64,000 bases of DNA, taken from assembly GCF_964340395.1 (NCBI RefSeq), contig NC_135562.1, positions 17,772,485 to 17,836,484 on the forward strand, read 5' to 3'. The translations under genes and the position numbers were made by a program. The DNA is from Glandiceps talaboti (taxonomy: Eukaryota > Hemichordata > Enteropneusta > Spengelidae). This document shows, piece after piece, positions 36,301 to 45,649 of this stretch. Each line of letters begins with the position of its first letter. Positions within the stretch are counted from its first letter, which is position 1. Under the pieces are notes generated by a model. That model was not told the DNA's origin. It ran no database searches and worked only from the letters and a program-made list of their open reading frames with translations.

Positions 36301-38485
36301 TTTATAACGTAAAAAATAGGTTATACAATACATACGGGTTTTGTCTAATCCAGCCTGAGTTCTCCAAAATGAAAGGCATATTTGTCTTGTCCATATCACT
36401 TTCTCTGTCAGCTGGTATGTATGAAACATCAAAGGTCATATGAAAATGTTCATGTGTCAGGGTTCGACCCAAATCATTGGGATCCATCAAACCACAAACT
36501 GATAAAAAAAAAGAAGTAATAACAGTTACTTAGAGGGGTACAACTACAAGCTGAGTTTGTACATTTTTGGGCATTCGTAATATTTTGCAACACGCATATA
36601 CCTATGTCTAAACAAACACACTGGGCGCTTGCCTGTGTGAGGGCGCTAACCCAAGTAAGTATGTTATAGCTATACTCACAGTATTGTACTCACTGATGCA
36701 TACTTAATCACCACTTGCACTTGACTCAACTCAAACCTGGGATGACAGGGAGCCCAGAACCCGTGTTACGAAGAATCAAACAAACAAACAAACAAAACGA
36801 CAATTAAAGCTGAAATAAATCCAAATAAATAAACAAAAAAATAAATAAAAAATAAATAAACAAACATATATTCATGGGGTGTGCGTTTGTATGTATGAGT
36901 ATGAAAAACATCTAGTATACCCCACGAATAGCTGTTTCTTTGTTTATTTGTTTGTTTGTTTATTTATTTTATTTATTTGTTTGTCATTTTGTTTGTTTGG
37001 TTGGTTGTTTGTTTGGTTGCTTCCTTGTTTGTTTGTAACATGGTTCCTGTGCTGGGATCAAGATAACTTATAAACTACCAAATGATGCAATTTATTATTC
37101 CGTATAAATAAGGTCCATGAAAACCCCTACTGTGCAATCCACTGTTCTAACAATGCAAGAAGACAAATATAATGTCATAGAAGGCATGCATCAACATTTA
37201 GCATTATACTTAACTAGAATAGGTTTTGTGAAAGTATTGCCACATGAGTAAAAAGTTTTTTAAACTCAGCTTCAATATGTAATAATTCTGTATGCTAATA
37301 TTATTTCCTAGATTATTGGTGTATCTTCTAAAACTAGAAGCTGAGAAATTAAAGGGCAACACCACGCCACGAAGTGAAGTCATTTTCATAAACTATAGTC
37401 TAGTTATTTCATTATTTTACATCACCTACAATTACTTGCAAATTTCAGAGAAACATCAGTTGATTTTGTGCCTTTATAGGGTATCTTTGCCATGGGCTGT
37501 TGCATCATGGGAGTCAACAGACTATCTGTATTCATGCACATTGCCAGTCTATTATGCTAATAAGGCAAATCATCACACACAGAATTCAATCCTGATATTC
37601 ACCTTTGCCAGGTACTGAGGTATTATGTCATTCATATGAGTCCATGGTATATGGAAATTAATAAATTTTGCAACATGGAAGGACGAGCAAAAATTCAAAA
37701 TGTCATTTAAGTTAGCAGAATAGTAGCAATGGTCTTTCAAGTCTTCAGGTACAGGTATAGGCTCCCAGGGTAGGCTACAGGTATACAGTTGCAATAATTG
37801 TAGCGTTTGTTTGTTTGATTTTTTTTTCCAACTTTACGATATTTTTCCGTTTTGTCGTTTAACCGCAAATGACAGAACGAAAAAGTTCAAAAACAGAAGA
37901 AGAAAAAAGAACAACTGAAAATCAAACAAACGCTACAATTATTTCAGCTGTAGATAGAGGTCAAATTTGGGTCATGTTATCTCGCTTGGGTTAAATAATA
38001 TGTGTACGTACACAGTGACAACACAAACAACAATGTCTGTCAGTGGACAGTGACAGATCGCTTTCAAGCTCCAATTAATTATTTCAACGTGTCCCATTTC
38101 TTCGTTCCATTCACGCGTCCCGCCCGATATCAACTCGTCCCGATGTCGACAACTCGACCCAATTTCAGTGCACTTGATTTGTGAGCTGATGGCTTGTTTT
38201 ATTTTTGGTTTTCTTGCCAAAACGATGGTGGGATTAACCAAATCCCAAGGCAAATATTTTTCTCCGCCTGCAGTGCAGTCATGGTGCATGGTGTATGGCA
38301 CGAGATAGTTCTGCTTTAAGACGGCGCGGTGTGTCCCCCAAGCCCAGGGACAACTTGCTCCGTCTACAAGCAAGACAGTGCACGTGGTAACTATTCTCTT
38401 GGTGGTTTTCGGTGCTGTTTCCCTCACAGTACAGTTATCACAACTTACCCGTCTGAACCTTGCCGCTCCTCTCATTTGCTGCCAT
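30209..38485 (-). CDS. PTER: Phosphotriesterase-related protein (PTER), complete seven-exon gene
   Basis: This gene encodes a 352-residue metal-dependent hydrolase of the amidohydrolase superfamily; mammalian PTER has 349 residues and hydrolyses N-acetyltaurine. Coding exons in transcript order are 38485-38449, 36498-36336, 34299-34115, 32782-32627, 32096-31932, 31109-30892 and 30343-30209. They sum to 1059 bases including the stop, all introns are GT-AG and all phases agree. Metal ligands visible by family comparison are His28 and His30 (THEH), Glu172 (GEIG; PTER proteins have Glu where bacterial phosphotriesterase has a carboxylated Lys), His204 (IIHPGR), His233 (MSHLD) and Asp301 (AHD). 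There is no signal peptide or membrane segment, so it is probably cytosolic. The ATG at 38485 has a good context (AAAGATGG). All ligands are intact, so the enzyme is expected to be active; the exact substrate in this animal is inferred from orthology. Confidence 0.95.
30508..30885 (+). repeat. Dispersed repeat R4 copy 1, PTER intron 6
   Basis: Shares CCCCAATAT, TTCAGCCAAGGAAAATA, GAGTGACCTA, GGTTATACC-like and TTGTGCATGGTATAA blocks with 33600-33955. It abuts the donor of PTER exon 6. Confidence 0.7.
30892..31109 (-). CDS. PTER: PTER coding exon 6 (Asp301)
   Basis: Encodes residues 237-308, including [10 protein letters not shown] and [12 protein letters not shown]. Asp301 of the AHD motif is the expected catalytic/metal-binding aspartate. 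The donor is CTG|GTATGT, phase 0. Confidence 0.94.
31275..31880. repeat. Degenerate GGTAAGTGAAATGGTAAGGAC-type minisatellite, PTER intron 5
   Basis: About a dozen imperfect units of 40-60 bases with words GGTAAGTGAA, GGTAAGGACTTCTACA and GAGTGATATT on the plus strand. It fills most of the intron. Confidence 0.75.
31932..32096 (-). CDS. PTER: PTER coding exon 5 (His204 and His233)
   Basis: Encodes residues 182-235. It contains [11 protein letters not shown] and ends [11 protein letters not shown], giving metal ligands His204 and His233. The donor is GATA|GTAAGT and the acceptor TATTTCAG|CC. Confidence 0.94.
32330..32664 (-). repeat. 41-44-bp minisatellite derived from the PTER exon 4 / intron 4 junction
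   Basis: Eight units counting the genuine junction. Equivalent TTAC/CCAC positions lie at 32624, 32583, 32542 and 32501 (exactly 41 apart), then 32457, 32416 and 32373. On the minus strand each unit is about 30 bases of exon 4 (GAAATTGGCTGTACCTGGCC and the next bases) plus a donor-like GTAAGTG. Units at 32583, 32501 and 32416 keep a full GTAAGT. Confidence 0.9.
32627..32782 (-). CDS. PTER: PTER coding exon 4 (Glu172 metal ligand)
   Basis: Encodes residues 130-180 and ends [14 protein letters not shown] before CAAG|GTAAGTG. Glu172 of the GEIG motif should bridge the two metals. The last 30 bases of this exon plus about 11 intron bases are the unit that has been amplified downstream in intron 4. 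Confidence 0.94.
33600..33955 (+). repeat. Dispersed repeat R4 copy 2, PTER intron 3
   Basis: Same orientation and block order as 30508-30885, with about 360 bases of recognisable similarity. It ends near TTGTGCATGGTATAACAATA. Confidence 0.7.
34115..34299 (-). CDS. PTER: PTER coding exon 3
   Basis: Encodes residues 68-128, including [10 protein letters not shown] and [11 protein letters not shown], aligned without gaps to the vertebrate segment. The donor is CTG|GTATGA, weaker than the others in this gene. The exon lies about 130 bases from the left end of the repeat that hosts the long-TIR transposon in intron 2. Confidence 0.93.
34340..36230 (+). repeat. Dispersed repeat R1, copy split by a transposon
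   Basis: The halves 34340-34436 and 35972-36230 join to match the uninterrupted copy at 5350-5700 (minus). A plus-strand ORF (about 36003 on) shares a protein-like pattern with the other copy: xCFPxGxCV, QIGR, YCLFK. Confidence 0.75.
34437..35971. mobile_element. 1535-bp long-TIR DNA transposon, Mutator/foldback-like, non-autonomous
   Basis: Ends TAGACTGTCGACAGTCGCTC and its reverse complement. The inverted similarity continues for about 150 bases: GCGCCTTTTT, GTTTTATCTAAACTCCG, CAACACTAGT, GCGACTGTTGTCCCTTGCCG. It is flanked by identical 9-bp TATGTGAGT at 34428-34436 and 35972-35980. A 9-bp target duplication with long TIRs fits Mutator-like elements. No transposase ORF is seen. The interior has a G-run at 35323-35342 and two GAGGGCCGAAGGCCCGAG blocks. 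It lies in PTER intron 2. Confidence 0.88.
36336..36498 (-). CDS. PTER: PTER coding exon 2 (HxH metal motif)
   Basis: Encodes residues 14-66 with split codons at both ends. The acceptor follows a T-rich tract (TTTTTATCAG). It carries LGRTLTHEH, the first two metal-binding histidines (His28, His30), and ends WIRQN-P before a CC|GTATGT donor. Confidence 0.93.
37793..37943. mobile_element. Short inverted-repeat element in PTER intron 1
   Basis: AATAATTGTAGCGTTTGTTT on the left and its reverse complement on the right (about 26-bp arms) enclose about 100 bases. Confidence 0.65.
38449..38485 (-). CDS. PTER: PTER coding exon 1
   Basis: Encodes residues 1-12 ([12 protein letters not shown]) plus the first base of Val13. 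The donor reads G|GTAAGT. The GKVQTV stretch matches the N-terminus of vertebrate PTER, which fixes the start. A longer ORF overlapping this exon in another frame is a shadow. Confidence 0.88.
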
Positions 38486-38583
38486 CTTTGTAACTTTGTG
38501 TTGTATCCAAATAAGGCTGGCTTCTGCGTAAACAACCACTGACTGCACAGTAAAACTAAAAAACACGATGTGACTAGCTGGAT

Positions 38584-38967
38584 CCCGGGGGGCTACTCCC
38601 CTTATATGAGTAAACGTATATGTGCCGCTCTTTGGGGTGCATTTTCTATCCCTTTTGGTCTAAAATGGGGTGTGTGTTTTTCGAGTTGAAGAGTCTAAAA
38701 TGGGGTCCACTTTCCATTATTTTTTATTTTGCTTGGTCTAAAATGTGGTCCACTGTCCTTACCAAATCGTAATTGCCATTACATTGCGCCCAAAATGTTG
38801 CCTCCTAAGGAAAATGTAGTTAGGTCTAAACTTTCAGCTTTTAGAACCCTGTAATGGTCTAAAATGGGTTCTTGATTTTTGGTCAAAGTGGGTCTAAAAT
38901 GGGGCCTGGGGTTTCCAGCACTGGCCACACACCCCTACCAGAGTTGGCCACTGGTACCGCCCCCCGG
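38584..38967. mobile_element. GC-ended element C with TCTAAAATGGGG repeats, upstream of PTER
   Basis: Ends CCCGGGGGGCTACTCCCC and GGTACCGCCCCCCGG. The interior repeats GGTCTAAAATGGGGTCC several times. It begins 99 bases upstream of the PTER start codon. Related sequence lies at 39480-39735 and 41510-41995. Confidence 0.6.
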
Positions 38968-39479
38968 AAGCTGGATCAGGTGACCTCCATGTATATCACG
39001 TGGACAAGTCTCGCAGAGTTACCATGACCTCAAGGCCGGGGGCTCTGCATACACCGAGTTCTAGTCTTTAAACGTCAACTATTGCGTCATTTATTTGAAG
39101 AAACGTAAGAAGAGAAGATATAGAAGTGTAAAATTTGGCTGCTCTTGTGTGATTTGAGCAAATATTTTGACCGATGTGAATCTGTATATACTCTTTGCGA
39201 GCGCCACCAACCTAATCGTGTGTGACACCATTTGTTTTACAACATGTAAATATGTCACTCACCGTCGATTTCAAGGTTGGAGAATTAACTGGCAAGGCAA
39301 GCTTGTTTATCATGCTTTAGGGAGCACGAGCGATCAGTTCTCTCAGTTTTTACGGCTGGGGGCCGGGGCGGCAAATGGGGAACAATTTGGGACTCAAAGA
39401 AGGGGGTTCATCATTTCTACAAAGTAAATAAGGGGGTGAGGCTCCCACATATTGTTATACATATATACATGTATACTGT

Positions 39480-39735
39480 ATACCCAATAAGCATGTATAC
39501 GTATATGTGCCGCCCTTTGGGGTGGAGTTTTTCAACCTTTTGTTCTAAAATGGGTACTGTATTTTTCAGAGATAAGGGACCGGTCAGTTTCTTCGGTGGA
39601 TTGGTGGGGGGGGGGGGGTACGTTCACCCTGTTTTTGTTGATTATAGGGGTCATGCTGTTTTGAAAATTGTGGATGGGGGGGGGGGGGGGTCATTGTGTT
39701 TTGGAGAAAATCCCTTTCCACAATGGCATAGCCTT
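39480..39735. mobile_element. Element C fragment
   Basis: CGTATATGTGCCGCCCTTTG and TTCTAAAATGGG match element C, followed by two G-runs and AGGGGTCATGCTGTTTTG. Confidence 0.5.
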
Positions 39736-39804
39736 GTCTGAAATGTGGTACATGTAAATATTTGTTCTTTACTATTACTTCACCTAAGAGTTCAAACATA
39801 CAAT

Positions 39805-39855
<51 letters not shown>
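39805..39855. repeat. (CATATA)n microsatellite
   Basis: Eight CATATA units, then CATGTATTACC. Confidence 0.95.
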
Positions 39856-40156
39856 GTATTACCTAGCTACCACTCTAGTTACAGAATATGTCATGCAAAT
39901 ACTTGGGTATTTCCCCCTGGGCTGTTTCACAATCAGTGCTTCACTTATATTGCACTTTGAGGCCAAAAAGTGAACTTGAAGGTTTCGTAATGGTAATCTT
40001 CATATATAGTTTATAAAAGAAGTTAATCTAAATTCTTCTACTCTGATCAGAATTAATGAACTTGTCAGAAGGGATTTACACTTCCTATTTTGGACACTAC
40101 ATGTTATCGACACTACAAATCACCACATCTCATCAGATTCCAGTTTCTATTATATA

Positions 40157-40437
40157 CTAGCACTATACGAAATAAAGTCAAATTGACCACCTTTACCCAA
40201 TTAAATTGTACCTTTACCCTACCGGTGACCAACCTAACGACCATCTCTCTCCTGGGGTAGTACGAGACGCAGTGCCACTTTTGACTGTCTGCAACCCCCA
40301 GGTGGTGAGAGATCACCGGGGGTAAATTAGGTCAAAGGTGGAACTTCGTCTCATCCTCACCACATTTACACATTCTCTGCCCCAGATTTACCCCAGTGGA
40401 AAGACATGGTCAAATATGACTTTTCGTATAGTGATAG
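40157..40437. mobile_element. 281-bp MITE with CTAGCACTATACGAAA ends
   Basis: The left end (then TAAAGTCAAATTGACCA) and the right end (TGGTCAAATATGACTTTTCG then TATAGTGATAG) are inverted. The centre is GC-richer. No ORF is seen. Confidence 0.65.
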
Positions 40438-40559
40438 GTATAGACCAAGTTCTCTAACATACCAGTGACTTTACTATACATGCGATATTAATGCCCCTAT
40501 ATCAATGTTACAAGCCCATTTTATGTGACATGGGAAACTTATTTAAAACTTACATTTAC

Positions 40560-41390
40560 GTTAGCTATTCGAAGCTTGGAAATATTACCTCAAAGGCTAT
40601 GAATAACCTAAAACTTGCCTTAATAGCTTAGGAACAAGAAAAAACTCCAGATCTGCCAGGGGGAAAACCCCGGCCCAAGGATTCCCTCGTGGTCACTCGT
40701 CACTCGTGCATTCAACCAACAATCAGATGCACCCACCTTTTTACTGTCGTAACGGTATTAAACTTTTCTTAAATATTTTCATCCTATGCTAATGAGATGA
40801 TATTGTCTTTTAAGATGTGAAATGTTTGCCAAGATAGTCTAAAATTGCCTTAAACTCCAAATCTCCCCTACCAATGATACTACCAGTAGATGTGCTGACC
40901 TTTACTACATGTATATAATTAAGAACATATTTCAACCCTAAATTAAGTTATAAAGAATAGGTTCTGATACTTGATGGTGCTGTCTTGTAAAGCTTGGAGG
41001 TTATTGCTTGAAAGGGCTGAATAGCCTAAAATTGGTTTTAAGAGTAAAAGAAACCTCCAGCTCCCCCCCCCCCAATGAGGTGGACATATCCCAGTCTCAA
41101 GCTCTTCCCCCTACCTCTTACTATCAATTCAAGGTGCTATCAAACTATATTTTAAGCTTTTTAAATGTTTGTGCTGTCTTGTAAAGCTTGGGAATTGTAC
41201 CTGTTGTCTGAAAGTGTCTGAATAGTCTCAAATTTGACTTTTCAGAGTAAAAGACCTCCAGGGCTTCTAGAGGGAGACCCCCTCGGACCCCCCCCCCCCC
41301 CGAGCGGTGTGCATATTCCCTTCTCAAGCTTTCCCCCTACATTTCACTGTCAAGATGCTATTAAACTCTTTTTGGAATATATTTACACTG
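40560..41390. repeat. Degenerate tandem repeat, about 3 units of 200-400 bp
   Basis: Units share TTGTAAAGCTTGG, GAATAGCCTAAAA/GAATAGTCTC, AGTAAAAGA, CCTCCAG, a C-run, then CTCAAGCT and CCCCCTAC. The motif CCAGGGCTTCTAGAGGGAGA resembles repeats seen in other marine invertebrates. Confidence 0.6.
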
Positions 41391-41509
41391 TGTAGTCAAT
41401 AATTATAATTATGATAGTCCTATCCCGGGATCTTATAAAGTATTTGCAAGACTGTCAAGCAGTCCACATTGAATCACAATCAAAAAATACATGTCATGTG
41501 AATATGATA

Positions 41510-41995
41510 TATGCCATATGGGGGGGGGGTCATCATGTTTTAGAATTAAGTGATAGGGGTCAGCCTGTTTTCGGCTTTTACAGATAGGGGAGGGCGTCAT
41601 TGACTTTTTATCTGCCCGATGGAACAATCCATCGACCCCCCCCCCCCCCAGGCTGGAGAAAGTGACTGGTCCCTAAGTAGTCTAAAATGAGGTCCACATT
41701 ACACAGTTTTCGATTTTGTTTGGTCTAAAATGAGGTCCTGGAAGAAACCACATAATAAATTCTCGACTAGTTCGAATTTTTCAGGAATTTCCCTCGGAAT
41801 CAGCAAATTCGCTGGTTGACATTTTCCTAACGGTGATTATGTATTTGGGTCTACAATGGGATCTTCTAAAAATGTAAATGGTCTAAAATGGGGTATTGGT
41901 TTTTGGTCAAAATGGGTCTAAAATGGGGTCTGGGGTTGACAGCATTGGCCACATACACACCTACCTGACCTGGCCAGTGGTACTCCCCGGGGGTC
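41510..41995. mobile_element. Element C copy 2
   Basis: Begins with a G-run and GTCATCATGTTTTAG, contains four or more TCTAAAATG(G/A)G words and ends GGCCAGTGGTACTCCCCGGG. It lies in the same orientation as the 38.6-kb copy. Confidence 0.6.
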
Positions 41996-42719
41996 ACCTC
42001 TTTTCAACAACCAAACGAAATCACGCTGCTGTGTACTTAAATTTCTATACATTTATTAAACAACAAATGTATGTGCATAAAATAAACCATAAACAATACA
42101 TAGCTATACATATACATTCAAATATAACAAAATTTGTCTCTCCGTACATCCCGTGCATATGACATAGAATCACAACACTGCATGCACCACGCCACTGTTT
42201 TGATTGAAATGACTTCTCAAATTTTCACGCCATGAGTAGTTCCATTATGTCATCTTGTGGGATAAAAACTTGCGTGTAGTACGCTTGCTTGCATGTACAC
42301 TTAACAATTATGAACAGGACAAACAAGTGCCTTGGGGAGTGCAAACTGGCCAATGTGTGTACATTCATTGACAGTTATTGACATAGGTTTACAATTACAT
42401 TAACTCCATTTCTAATATTGTACTTGATAATTAGCAGAATTAATCTATGGTAATAATAGTTCACTAAATCAGGTAGATATTCTAGAACTGTTGGTTCCTA
42501 AACCAGAACAGACAATATATCATATATTCAATTCTCATAGGGTTCCTGTCTAAAGAGCTTTATACATATGAAGCAATGGATTTTGGCTAGTAATTTACAT
42601 TACCAGATACACTGAAAATGTGACATGTAAAATTAACTAGCAGTGTGCGGTATTATGCTTTGAGAATAGAGTGTCTTTTGCAAGAACAAGAAGAATGTTT
42701 CTTGTCAACAGATTGGGGT

Positions 42720-44360
42720 CAACAGTTTGTCCGGGGGGGGGGGTCGGTTTGTTTTATGGATGAATTGCAGGGGTCACTATTTTTAAGTACAACAAGAACA
42801 AAAAAGTCACCGACCCACCCCCGGCCGTAAAAAACTGATCACTCCCTTATATTAGGGGACCCAGTGAATTCATTTTCACCAATTCTACATAGCTCAACAT
42901 TATTTAAAACGGATTTTTAAAAAATTGTCTTTTTGGGGAGCCTTCAGTTATAATTTACAAGGGGTGTGAAATGTTATGTTACAAATTGATTCCCGTGAGG
43001 GTTAGACTCATTGTATTTTAAGATCTAAACTTAGCAATGTTTGCATTATTCATAACTTTGGTATCACACCATTGCCACTAGTCGTACTGTAATATCGGAA
43101 CATTTATTTGCTGTGGTGTGTGGAGAGAAGTGACTAGGGAGTAATAACCAGACTGAAAGATCAGCCGTTGGGGACGCTCTTCTCATCTCTTTCCACAGAA
43201 GGGCAAAGGGTGGGATAGCATGCATGCAGGACGATCCAGGCGATGTAATGATTTTACAGTCCACTACGTCAGTATTGCGATGCAAGTCAAGTTGAAAAAT
43301 TGTAAAAGAATATAGTTGACGTAGTCTCTATATCATGGAATATACGCATAGACAACTACAAAATAATATCAACTTAGTTTTATGTAACACTTTCCCACCC
43401 TGTGTTCAAGGCGCTTTAATTGCACGGACCTATAATGGCACAAAGCCTTTTATAACTTATTCTCTCCTGGGGAGAATGCAATCCACATAACCATTTTCAA
43501 AATCATATGAAATGGTATCATATTCGGTAAACTTACATGCGCTTTATTTGCCCATCATGTCAATCGGAAATCTGTGTTAGCAGCCCGACCCGGGGAGGTA
43601 TCTCCATGGGTAACATTACGGGGAAACTCCTCACATACATTGAAACCTAATGTGCTGTGATACCAATTTTATGCAAAAAGTATACCCTTTCTGATACCAA
43701 GTTGCATTTTAATTAGTCTAAGTCACAAAAAGCCAGGGCTCCTCGTGTTATGCTAGCCCTAGATCTATATCTATCTTCTCTAGAGTGGCATGCAGTGACC
43801 GACGAGAGTACGTTTCGAAGGTAGATAGGTTGAAATACTTCCAGTGTTGACTGCATAGTCTTATTAACGCCAGTTTTGATTCACCCGACCCTTTCTCATA
43901 CCACCACCTCATGAAAAGTATACCCTTTCTGATACCAACCATAAACCAGCATAAAAAGGCCCCTTTCGGGCGGACCCTCCGGGGACCCTCCCCGTATTGC
44001 AGTTTTTTGTGAGTTGCCCCCGGGATTAGCAGTCTAGTTACTAACGTGTAGGACGGTGTACGTACTTAACCCACTTTCACTTTTCACGAAGTGATTTCAG
44101 TAAACTCCTTCTGTAAAATACTTCTATTTTTCCATCGTACTGTTTGTGTATGAGCGTTTCAGATTCGTCACACTTGACAACATCACCTTCACTATTTGTT
44201 AACTTTCATTGACTTTTTCATAGCTCTTGCACAGTTTATGGGCGCCCGGCCCCGACCGGTCCTAGATCCTTTGTGCAATGCGCTTGGGATTGACGTCACA
44301 GACACAATGACACAGCAAAATATATTCATGACCTCACCAGTAACTGGGCCTCACGTCTAC
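42720..44360. other. Upstream region of the Xi-GST gene
   Basis: Holds an element C-like piece at 42730-42845 and a block at 43585-43995 with CCCGGGGAGGTATC at one end, GGACCCTCCCC at the other and two copies of GTATACCCTTTCTGATACCA. The last 200 bases are less AT-rich, as expected for a promoter. No exon is seen. Confidence 0.45.
44291..44298 (+). promoter_or_regulatory. CRE-like palindrome upstream of the Xi-GST gene
   Basis: A perfect TGACGTCA occurs 227 bases before the predicted ATG, in a stretch richer in G+C than its surroundings. This is the consensus for CREB/ATF factors. Function is inferred only from the motif and its position. Confidence 0.3.
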
Positions 44361-44524
44361 GTATGATCTCCAAGAGCGCTGAACTAGTTGTCAATTCACT
44401 GTGGCGTTTTGACAGAAACCTAGTCCTAAAGTTTGGTAATCGTTCTGTGTTTACCCACTGTTGTCACAGGCGGTTCATTTTAATATCGACAGGGAGACAG
44501 ACACTACGTTCAACATACGTTACA

Positions 44525-44618
44525 ATGTCGTCCGGAGGTAAACCAACCGAGTTAGTCGGCGAAGCAAAGAAGGGAGAATTCGTACGAAAACCAGCGGCGT
44601 ATCATAGTGAAATCACAG
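44525..44618 (+). CDS. Xi-GST coding exon 1
   Basis: Encodes residues 1-31 ([20 protein letters not shown]...) plus the first base of Ala32; the donor is ACAG|GTAATG. The GEFVRKP run resembles the GxFxR start of bacterial family members. The frame stays open back to an ATG at 44363, so the true start is not certain. Confidence 0.8.
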
Positions 44619-45609
44619 GTAATGCTTTTGTCTAGAATTTAGGAGCATGGTTCGATTCTCCTTCAGTACTACGGCGGATCAAAAAAGAGCTACCTTAGAA
44701 AGCAATGACGAAACTAATCATGCCATGATCATGGCTGTACTGTTAGGGGCTGAACCGTTGATGTTATACGTACAGTCGGTACACTGTCCATGGCGACAGC
44801 AAAAATGCTTGCAACATGATACTTTGCAGTTACAAAGTAAACAAGAATGGGTTATTTAAGTCTAGTAAATAGAATGGAGAGTACTTACAAACATGGGGGT
44901 ATCTCCTTGGCGCTGAGAAAAGGTGGAAAATACATGATCACTGTTGTTGTAAAGTAATACACTAAGAAATGTTGAATTGTAAAAATTATAAAGATTGAAA
45001 TGGTATACAAAAATGTTTTTCTTTGTCAAAACATTCAGTCTGTGCAACTCAGGCTGAGTGTGTACAGATGTGTGTACAGAGTGTACAATACGTCCCCTTT
45101 GCAACCTATAGTGTATTGACACACGTGGGTGCTGGCCGATGGGCGTGGCAATAGTAAACGTGTGTATGCATACAAATTGTCACCTAAATCTTGAGATGTG
45201 ATGGAGGACGCTGCACAACCATTTCTCATGTTATGATGTCAAAAAATGTATAAAATAGCTAAATAATTAAATATGGTAAACAAATATACATATATATTTT
45301 ATTTATATATCTTTAATGCTCTGCTACTAATATTGCATCGAGCACTGTTCTCTCCAGTGAGACACTTGATATATTATATATATATTATATCAACACAGTG
45401 TACATGTATGGAAAATGTCTGTGCTGAAGTAAACAGTGCTCAATACTCAAGACATATGTATGTAGAGCAGTGTAAATATATATGTATTTGCCTGATTACC
45501 GTGAAGTGTAAAACTGTGAGCACTGACATATAGCATCCTTATTTCTTGAATTAAATCTTTAAATGCTCTGCTACTAATATTCCATTGAGCTCTGTTCTCT
45601 TCAGTTCAC

Positions 45610-45649
<40 letters not shown>

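Noticed and set aside
36460-36474. GGGTTCGACCC resembling a tRNA B box
   Set aside because: It lies inside PTER coding exon 2 and has no A box or cloverleaf around it.
37972-38535. 187-codon minus-strand ORF overlapping PTER exon 1
   Set aside because: It uses a different frame from the PTER exon, crosses a good GTAAGT donor and resembles no protein I know.
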